Source: Paracoccaceae bacterium (GTDB taxonomy: Bacteria; Pseudomonadota; Alphaproteobacteria; Rhodobacterales; Rhodobacteraceae). Taken from it: DNA of 10,475 bases. The notes under the pieces were generated by a model that was not told the DNA's origin, did no database searches, and saw only the letters and a program-made list of their open reading frames with translations. The stretch is taken from assembly GCA_902525995.1 (NCBI GenBank), contig CABZJG010000052.1:1-10475 (forward strand), in the 5' to 3' direction. Every line of letters begins with the position of its first letter. The first letter of the stretch is position 1. Shown here one piece after another: positions 4,879-10,475 of the stretch. The position numbers and the translations under genes are program-made.

Positions 4879-6300
4879 ATGGCACATTATGACCTCATCA
4901 TCATAGGATCTGGCCCTTCTGGCCGCGCAGCGGCTATTCAGGCGGGCAAGTTAAAGCGCAAGGTTCTGGTCGTGGATCGCAATGACCGCTTAGGCGGGGT
5001 ATCGGTGCATACGGGAACCATTCCGTCAAAAACCCTGCGCGAAACCGTGCTGAACCTCAGCGGATGGCGCGAGCGCAGCTTTTACGGGCGCTCCTATCGG
5101 GTCAAGGATGAAATCCAAGCCAACGATCTTAAATCGCGGCTGCATAAAACGCTCGATTATCAGGTCGATGTGCTTGAGCATCAGTTCAACCGCAACCATG
5201 TTGATACCCTATTGGGCGCAGCGCGTTTTGTGGGCGACAACCAGCTTGAGGTGGCCACCAAGGCGGGTAAGAAAACCAAAGTTACCGGTGATAAATTCCT
5301 CATTGCAACCGGCACCCGTACCTTTCGCCCCGACTGGGTGCCGTTCAACGGAAGCAGCGTTGTTGACAGTGATGACTTTTTGCAAATGGCGCAAATTCCG
5401 CGCAGCCTAATTGTGGTTGGCGCCGGCGTCATTGGGGTGGAATATGCCACCATGTTTTCCGCGCTGGATGTGCGGGTCACTTTGATTGAACCGCGCCAGA
5501 CCTTTCTTGATTTTATCGACCGCCACACCATCGACGAGTTTTCCCATCAGATCCGCGAAAACGGTGTTGATCTGCGGCTGGGATCGGAAATTGAAAGCGT
5601 GGAGGCCTGCCCCGACCATGTGGAGGTCGCCTTGAAAAACCGCCGCCATGTGCGCGCGGAAATGCTGCTTTTTGCGGCCGGCCGTCTGGGCGCGACCTCG
5701 CATCTCAATCTCAAGGCGGTGGGGCTTGAAACCGACCACCGCGGCCGGATCGAAGTTGACCGCAAAACCTACCAAACCGCAGTGCCGCATATCTATGCCA
5801 CCGGCGATGTGATCGGTCATCCGTCGCTGGCCTCGACATCGCTGCAGCAGGGCCGGATCGCCGCCTGCCATGCGCTGGACACGCCCACCTTGAAGGAAAG
5901 CCCATGGTTTCCCTACGGGATTTATTCAGTGCCGGAAATATCCACCTGCGGCATGTCGGAAGAGGAAATCCAGCGCCGCGGCATTCCCTATGAAGTGGGT
6001 GTCGGCCGGTTTCGCGAAACCTCGCGCGGGCATATTATGGGGCTTGAGCATGGCATGGTGAAAATGCTGGTCAGCCTCAAAACCCGCCGCCTACTGGGGG
6101 TGCAGATTGTGGGCGAAGGCGCCACCGAGCTTATTCATATCGCCCAGGCGGTGCTGAACCTCAAAGGCACTGTGGATTATTTCGTCGAAAACACGTTTAA
6201 TTATCCCACTTTGGCCGAAGCCTATAAAATTGCCGGACTGGATGCCTTTAACCGCATGCCAATTCCCGACGCGTTCAAAGTGCAAAAGCCGCAAAGCTGA
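4879..6300 (+). CDS. sthA: Soluble pyridine nucleotide transhydrogenase (Si-specific, EC 1.6.1.1)
   Basis: The 473-residue flavoprotein belongs to the pyridine nucleotide-disulfide oxidoreductase family. It has the FAD-binding GSGPSG (10-15), the NAD(P)-binding GAGVIG (181-186), the second FAD motif YATGDVIG (306-313) and a C-terminal dimerisation domain. Two features separate SthA from lipoamide dehydrogenase and glutathione reductase: the redox Cys pair of GGxCxxxGCIPSK is replaced by S42 and T47 in GGVSVHTGTIPSK, and the catalytic His-Pro-Thr of the dimer domain is NYPTLAEAYK (441-450). It should pass reducing equivalents from NADPH to NAD+ in the cytosol and so set the NADPH/NADH balance. 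Only 3 bp separate it from fghA, so the two are probably one transcript. Formaldehyde oxidation produces NADH and formate, which makes a redox-balancing partner sensible, though the link is inferred. Confidence 0.93.
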   Translation: MAHYDLIIIGSGPSGRAAAIQAGKLKRKVLVVDRNDRLGGVSVHTGTIPSKTLRETVLNLSGWRERSFYGRSYRVKDEIQANDLKSRLHKTLDYQVDVLEHQFNRNHVDTLLGAARFVGDNQLEVATKAGKKTKVTGDKFLIATGTRTFRPDWVPFNGSSVVDSDDFLQMAQIPRSLIVVGAGVIGVEYATMFSALDVRVTLIEPRQTFLDFIDRHTIDEFSHQIRENGVDLRLGSEIESVEACPDHVEVALKNRRHVRAEMLLFAAGRLGATSHLNLKAVGLETDHRGRIEVDRKTYQTAVPHIYATGDVIGHPSLASTSLQQGRIAACHALDTPTLKESPWFPYGIYSVPEISTCGMSEEEIQRRGIPYEVGVGRFRETSRGHIMGLEHGMVKMLVSLKTRRLLGVQIVGEGATELIHIAQAVLNLKGTVDYFVENTFNYPTLAEAYKIAGLDAFNRMPIPDAFKVQKPQS

Positions 6301-6508
6301 CCAGAACATACGGGTATTTTTGCCCTCACTGGCTGGACTTTATCGCAAGCCCGATGCAAAGGATGGTGTGATCGTTATGGGACATGGCAATGGCAAAGAG
6401 TGATTTAAATCCTGCACCAAACAAGCAGTTTCACTGTGTCTATGATGCAGCCTGTCCCCGTGTTGCCTTTCCTAGCCAGTGTCATAGCCTGTGCAGGACC
6501 CCGATCGC

Positions 6509-6964
6509 ATGACGGCGCTTTATATTGATGCGGATGCCTGTCCGGTCAAATTCGAAGCCGAGCGTGTGGCCAGCCGTCATCAGGTCAAAATGTATGTTGT
6601 CAGCAACGGCGGCTTGCGGCCTTCGCAAAACCCGCTGGTGGAAACCATTATTGTTCCCGACGGGCCGGATGTGGCCGACATGTGGATTGCCGAGCGCGCA
6701 GGGCAGGGCGATGTGGTGATCACCGATGATATCCCACTGGCGGCGAAATGTATCGAAGGCGGCGCGCTGGTGCTCAAGCACAACGGTGAAGCGCTGACAG
6801 CGGCCAATATTGGCAATGTTCTGGCAACCCGCGATTTGATGGCGGATTTAAGGGCGGCCGATCCGTTTCGACAAGGCGGTGGAAAAAGCTTTACAAAATC
6901 CGATCGTTCGCGTTTTCTGAACACATTAGAAACCACCCTGCGCAAAGCCAAAGCAGGATCCTAA
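6509..6964 (+). CDS. YaiI/YqxD family protein (DUF188)
   Basis: The 151-residue protein starts MTALYIDADACPVK, the signature of this conserved family. Further blocks are VSNGGLRPSQNPLVE (31-45), DGPDVADMWI (51-60), VITDDIPLAAKCIEGGA (70-86) and FTKSDRSRFLNTLE (128-141). Clustered acidic residues (D7, D9, D73, D74) recall the metal site of PIN-like nucleases, but no activity is established for the family. A GTG at 6491 would add six residues; ATG 6509 is preferred because it matches the family start and has AGGA (6495-6498) 10 bp upstream. A DMT permease gene follows after 35 bp, so it may be the first gene of a five-gene unit. Confidence 0.9.
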   Translation: MTALYIDADACPVKFEAERVASRHQVKMYVVSNGGLRPSQNPLVETIIVPDGPDVADMWIAERAGQGDVVITDDIPLAAKCIEGGALVLKHNGEALTAANIGNVLATRDLMADLRAADPFRQGGGKSFTKSDRSRFLNTLETTLRKAKAGS

Positions 6965-6999
6965 TAGATTGAATGACCCCTTAATTTATCGGAGACCGC

Positions 7000-7965
7000 A
7001 TGCAGGCCAATAGTGCCAGAACGAACCTTATAGGTGCGCTATGCGCCATCGGCGCGATGTTTTGCTTTTCGCTCAACGATGTTGTGATCAAGCTTCTCAG
7101 CGAAGCTTATCCTCTGCATCAGGTGGTCTTAATACGCACTTTGATCGGCCTTGGCGTGTTTTTCGTGCTGATTATGCCGTTTAGCGGTGGCCTGAGCTGT
7201 TTGCGCACCAAACGCCTGAAGATGCAAGTGTTGCGCGGGTTCTGCGTGGTTTTGGCCAATACATTTTTCTTTATGGGACTGGCCGCCATGCCCATTGCCG
7301 ATGCGGTGGCGATATTTTTCATCAGCCCCTTGGTCATCACCGTATTTTCAGTGGTATTTCTGGGCGAAACTGTCGGGCCAAGACGCTGGAGCGCGGTGGC
7401 GCTCGGCCTGATCGGGGTGATGTTTATCGTCCGGCCCGGCACCAGCGCGTTTCAACTGGTGTCGCTGCTGCCGATGCTGGCAGCGGTGTGCTATGCCACG
7501 CTGAATGTGCTGACCCGCAGGCTTGGGGTGACGGAAAGCGCCGCCACGTTGACATTTTACATTCAAGTGACCTTCCTATGCGTTTCCGCAGCTGTTGGCT
7601 TGGTGTTGGGCGATGGCCGGTTTGACACTGGAAGCAACGTGTCGCTCACCTTTTTGCTGCGCGAGTGGCACAGCCCGGCGGTGGATGACTATTGGCTTTT
7701 GGCTGTGATCGGGGTTGCAAGTGCTTTTGGCGGTTTGCTGATTTCGCAAGCCTACAAGCAAAATGAGGCCGGCTTTGTGGCCCCGTTTGAATATGTAGCC
7801 ATGTTGATGGCGGTGTTCTGGGGGGCGGTGATCTTTGCTCAGTGGCCAGATGGGTTTACCTGGATTGGCATTGCTCTGATCCTTGGCTCTGGCTTGTTTA
7901 CCGTCTGGCGCGATACGGTAACCGGGGCCGCTCCGAGCGCGCGGGTGGCTAAATACCGTCAGTAA
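7000..7965 (+). CDS. DMT-superfamily permease (EamA type)
   Basis: The 321-residue protein has ten hydrophobic segments arranged as two EamA repeats, roughly residues 10-145 and 155-305. Typical marks are the opening LIGALCAIGAMFCFSLNDVV, AMPIADAVAIFFISPLV near the end of the first repeat, the LGETVGPRRW turn, GLIGVMFIVRPG closing the first half, and the NEAGFVAPFEYVA segment in the second. The short charged tail should be cytoplasmic. Members move small metabolites such as amino acids, amines or nucleoside-like compounds, usually outward; the substrate here is unknown. GGAGA lies 7 bp before the ATG. It is followed 30 bp later by the HAD hydrolase gene and is probably co-transcribed with it, so its cargo may be a substrate or product of the downstream enzymes (inference). 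Confidence 0.9.
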   Translation: MQANSARTNLIGALCAIGAMFCFSLNDVVIKLLSEAYPLHQVVLIRTLIGLGVFFVLIMPFSGGLSCLRTKRLKMQVLRGFCVVLANTFFFMGLAAMPIADAVAIFFISPLVITVFSVVFLGETVGPRRWSAVALGLIGVMFIVRPGTSAFQLVSLLPMLAAVCYATLNVLTRRLGVTESAATLTFYIQVTFLCVSAAVGLVLGDGRFDTGSNVSLTFLLREWHSPAVDDYWLLAVIGVASAFGGLLISQAYKQNEAGFVAPFEYVAMLMAVFWGAVIFAQWPDGFTWIGIALILGSGLFTVWRDTVTGAAPSARVAKYRQ

Positions 7966-7995
7966 TGCATTTGATTTAAAAAGGAACTTTTTCAT

Positions 7996-8619
7996 ATGAC
8001 AGAGATTTCAGCAGTGGTTTTCGACATTGGCAATGTATTGATCGAATGGGTGCCAGAGCGATATTTTGATCAGGCCTTAGGGGCTGAGCGCCGTCAGGAA
8101 TTTTTTGAACAGGTGCCGATCATCGACGCCAATGCGGCAATAGATTGCGGCGCTGATTTTACCGGAACGCTTCAGCAGCTTGCGCTGGATTATCCACACT
8201 GGAAAACCGAGATCAGGCTTTGGCAGGACAATTGGCTTGCCATTGTTGGCCCCGAAATACCCCGATCTGTGCGGCTGCTGTGGGCGCTTAGAGCCAAAGG
8301 TATCCCGGTTTTGGCGCTGAGTAATTTCGGAGTGCAACCCTTTGAGCAGGCGCAAAACCACTATGGGTTTCTAAGTGAGTTTGACGAGCGCTATATTTCT
8401 GGACATTTGCAAATTATCAAACCTGATCCGCAAATTTATGCAGCGCTGGAAGAGGGCAGCGGATATGCACCGAAAGGCTTGCTATTTGCCGATGATCTGC
8501 CGCAGAATATTGCTGCGGCAGCAGCGCGCGGCTGGCAGACACATCTGTTTAAAGATGCAGATGGCTGGGCCGACTGTCTGGTGTCGCACGGGCTTTTGAG
8601 CGCTGCGGAGGCACAATGA
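7996..8619 (+). CDS. HAD-IA family hydrolase (YihX-like phosphatase group)
   Basis: The 207-residue protein has all four HAD motifs: VVFDIGNVL (D10 as nucleophile), ALSNF (S109), K142 in IKPDPQIY, and LFADDLPQNI (D166, D167). The second acidic residue of motif I (DxD) is Gly (D10-I-G12-N), the DxGN form known in the HAD-IA subgroup that includes the glucose-1-phosphatase YihX. A helical cap lies between about 20 and 95. It most likely dephosphorylates a small cytosolic metabolite; the substrate is unknown. AAAGGAA precedes the ATG by about 10 bp. The stop overlaps the next start as ATGA, implying translational coupling to the reductase. Confidence 0.88.
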   Translation: MTEISAVVFDIGNVLIEWVPERYFDQALGAERRQEFFEQVPIIDANAAIDCGADFTGTLQQLALDYPHWKTEIRLWQDNWLAIVGPEIPRSVRLLWALRAKGIPVLALSNFGVQPFEQAQNHYGFLSEFDERYISGHLQIIKPDPQIYAALEEGSGYAPKGLLFADDLPQNIAAAAARGWQTHLFKDADGWADCLVSHGLLSAAEAQ

Positions 8620-9533
8620 AATTTGCATATATTCCTTTTGACGAAGGCGAGAAACAACTTGACTGGATCGGGCTGACCAAAGCCTTTGCTGCCGGTCATG
8701 CGCGCCCGAAGGCGGAAATTGCCGATACTTTTCTGTACCGTGATCCTGATACGCTTTTATCACGCTCTGCATGGATTGACGGGCTGGGACTTGCGGTAAA
8801 ATCAGCCACTGTTTTCCCGCAAAACCCGGGCCGTGGCACCCCGATGGTCAACGGGGCGGTCAGCCTTTTTTCTGACCGCAGCGGCGAGCTTGAGGCCTTG
8901 GTTGATTTTCATCTGGTGACCAAATGGAAAACCGCCGGTGACAGCCTTTGGGCCGCCAAGCGGCTGGCCCGCCCCGACAGCCGCAACATCTTAATTATAG
9001 GCGCGGGCACCGTGGCTCGGTCTCTGCGCGCAGCCTATGCTGCCGGATTTCCCGAGGCGCGGTTTACCGTCTGGAACCGCACCCGCGCCGCGGCCGAGGC
9101 GTTGGCCGCAGGCGACGAGCGGATGCAGGTGGCCGATGATTTGCAGGCAGCTGTGGAGCAGGCCGATATAATTGCTTCGGCCACTATGTCGACAACGCCT
9201 CTTATCTACGGCCGGTGGCTGAAGGCCGGCCAACATATTGATCTTATTGGTGCTTATCGCCCTGATATGCGTGAAGCGGATGATGATTCTTTGCGCCGGT
9301 CGCGTATTTTCGTGGACAGTTATGACACCACTCTTGGGCATATTGGCGAGCTTAAGGCGCCCTTGGAAAGCGGAGTTATTCAACCCTCGGATATTTTGGG
9401 TGATTATTACGATGCGGCCCATTTTGCCCGTCAATCCGATGATGAAATCACCCTGTTTAAAAACGGCGGCGGGGCCCATCTTGATTTGATGACAGCGCGC
9501 TATGTGCTTGACCGCTGGGCGTCTTTCCAATGA
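8616..9533 (+). CDS. Ornithine cyclodeaminase/mu-crystallin family protein, probable NAD(P)-dependent imine reductase
   Basis: The 305-residue protein has the family layout: an N-terminal substrate/dimer domain with GLGLAVKSATVFPQNP (56-71), where K62 is the conserved lysine, then a Rossmann domain with ILIIGAGTVARSL (125-137), a WNRTR nucleotide loop (153-157) and DIIASATMSTTPLI (184-197). Two positions differ from true ornithine cyclodeaminase. The substrate-binding Arg of the RTAA/RTGA motif is K105 (KWKTAG), and the GAD catalytic Asp is replaced, as GAYRPDMRE (212-220) resembles the GASRPDWRE form of mu-crystallin ketimine reductase. So an imine or ketimine reductase, or a pyrroline-2-carboxylate reductase, is more likely than lysine or ornithine deamination. 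It overlaps the HAD and alpha/beta hydrolase genes by ATGA at both ends. Annotation as ornithine cyclodeaminase by similarity would be expected but doubtful. Confidence 0.83.
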   Translation: MKFAYIPFDEGEKQLDWIGLTKAFAAGHARPKAEIADTFLYRDPDTLLSRSAWIDGLGLAVKSATVFPQNPGRGTPMVNGAVSLFSDRSGELEALVDFHLVTKWKTAGDSLWAAKRLARPDSRNILIIGAGTVARSLRAAYAAGFPEARFTVWNRTRAAAEALAAGDERMQVADDLQAAVEQADIIASATMSTTPLIYGRWLKAGQHIDLIGAYRPDMREADDDSLRRSRIFVDSYDTTLGHIGELKAPLESGVIQPSDILGDYYDAAHFARQSDDEITLFKNGGGAHLDLMTARYVLDRWASFQ

Positions 9534-10453
9534 TCTGGGTGCTGATATGCCTGCTGGTTTTAGGAGTGGCCTTTGCCCCTTATATTGCCGAGCGCAGACG
9601 GTTGGTGATGGATGATGATGCCCGCGCGGATGCGCCGGGGGCGTTTATCGACCTGAAACATGGGCGTACCCATTACCGCTATTTTGGCCCGCAATCGGCA
9701 CCGCTGGCGGTCTGTGTGCACGGGCTAACAACGCCGTCTTTTGTCTTTGAGGCGCTGGCCGATGGGCTGGTTGCCAAAGGCTATCGGGTGCTGGTCTACG
9801 ACCATTACGGGCGCGGCTTTTCCGATCGGCCGACTGCGGCGCAGGATCGGGAATTTTTTGTGAGCCATCTGGATGAATTGCTAAACGCACTGGGCGAACA
9901 TGAAAAATTTCTGCTGATCGGCTATTCCATGGGCGGTGCGGTCGCCGCGGCTTATACGGCGGCCTTTGCACAGCGGGTGCAGCAGTTGGTGCTGGTGGCA
10001 CCTGCGGGCATGGGCCATCAGCTTGGGCCGCTTGCAAACTTTATACGCGTGATGCCCGGAATTGGGGGTTGGCTTTTCATGGCGGGCTATGGGCGCAGCC
10101 ATCGCAAAGGGACAGAAAAAGAACGCGCTTTGCACTCAGCTGTGCCCTTTGTGGTGGACCGGCAGCAGCGCGAATTGCAATATCGCGGGTTTCTGCCGTC
10201 GGTGCTGTCGTCTTTGCGCAACGGGCTGCGGGCGCAGGCGAAGGCGGACCATCAAAGCATCCATGAGGCCGGCACCAAGGTGGTTGCCATATGGGGCGCA
10301 GCCGATGACGTTATCCCGCTTGATTGCAAGGATAAGATGGCGGGCTGGAACCCGGCGGCAGAGCAGGTGGTGGTGCCGGATGAGGGCCATAGCCTGCCCT
10401 ATATCCACCCCGATGCCGTGCTTGATCAGATCCCGCAAGCGGCGCCTGAATAG
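9530..10453 (+). CDS. Membrane-anchored alpha/beta-fold hydrolase
   Basis: The 307-residue protein opens with a hydrophobic segment (residues 2-19, WVLICLLVLGVAFAPYIA) followed by ERRR, which looks like an uncleaved anchor. By the positive-inside rule the ERRR favours the catalytic domain facing the cytoplasm. The fold marks are the oxyanion HG (64-65), YDHYGRGFSDRP (90-101), the nucleophile elbow GYSMGG (131-136, S133), WGAADDVIP (255-263, D259 as likely acid) and DEGHSLPY (H287). A cap region of about residues 160-235 separates the elbow from the acid. Likely an esterase, lipase or C-C/amide hydrolase; the substrate is unknown. Its ATG overlaps the reductase stop as ATGA, so it is translated with the two genes before it. 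It is the last gene of the unit seen here; 22 bp follow to the window end. Confidence 0.88.
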   Translation: MIWVLICLLVLGVAFAPYIAERRRLVMDDDARADAPGAFIDLKHGRTHYRYFGPQSAPLAVCVHGLTTPSFVFEALADGLVAKGYRVLVYDHYGRGFSDRPTAAQDREFFVSHLDELLNALGEHEKFLLIGYSMGGAVAAAYTAAFAQRVQQLVLVAPAGMGHQLGPLANFIRVMPGIGGWLFMAGYGRSHRKGTEKERALHSAVPFVVDRQQRELQYRGFLPSVLSSLRNGLRAQAKADHQSIHEAGTKVVAIWGAADDVIPLDCKDKMAGWNPAAEQVVVPDEGHSLPYIHPDAVLDQIPQAAPE

Positions 10454-10475
10454 TCCGGATCACCGTAAAATGGGG

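Noticed and set aside
6312..6325. GGGTA-TTTT-TGCCC after sthA as a terminator
   Set aside because: A five-pair stem including one wobble and no downstream T-run does not support an intrinsic terminator.

Overview
The window looks like chromosomal DNA of an alphaproteobacterium, most likely a marine Rhodobacterales (Roseobacter-group) bacterium. Grounds: moderate-to-high GC with GCC/GGC-rich codon use, a textbook alphaproteobacterial SOS box (GTTC-N7-GTTC), an ImuB-type polymerase gene, a class II cytochrome c, and glutathione-linked formaldehyde detoxification. No tRNA, rRNA, CRISPR array, insertion sequence or phage gene was seen. The genus assignment is inference.

Left part (1-1670). The 5' end of imuB (SOS mutagenesis) runs off the left edge on the minus strand, with a perfect LexA box 22 bp before its ATG. 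No imuA lies in front of it. Divergent from it, and behind a promoter-like region with a clean inverted repeat, is a secreted class II cytochrome c (c556/c' type). It converges on a small, AT-richer NTF2/SnoaL-like gene on the minus strand. A 314-bp gene-free stretch follows.

Middle part (1671-6300). A ClpP-family protease gene has lost one T in a TTTT run. Restoring it gives a 193-residue protein with an intact Ser-His-Asp triad spaced exactly as in E. coli ClpP. It overlaps a GNAT acetyltransferase gene by ATGA. Next come an AEC-family (auxin efflux carrier-like) permease, then a tight pair: S-formylglutathione hydrolase (fghA, GTG start) and soluble transhydrogenase (sthA), 3 bp apart and preceded by a long imperfect dyad.

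Right part (6301-10475). Five same-strand genes form a probable operon: a YaiI/YqxD (DUF188) protein, a DMT/EamA permease, a HAD-IA hydrolase, an ornithine cyclodeaminase/mu-crystallin family reductase, and a membrane-anchored alpha/beta hydrolase. The last three are joined by two ATGA overlaps, so they are probably made in fixed proportion and may act on one substrate or pathway; the substrate cannot be read from the sequence.

Most of the window is ordinary chromosomal housekeeping and accessory metabolism. The parts that best repay a second look are the imuA-less SOS-controlled imuB, the one-base lesion in the ClpP-like gene, the HAD-reductase-hydrolase trio, and the dyad in front of fghA-sthA.
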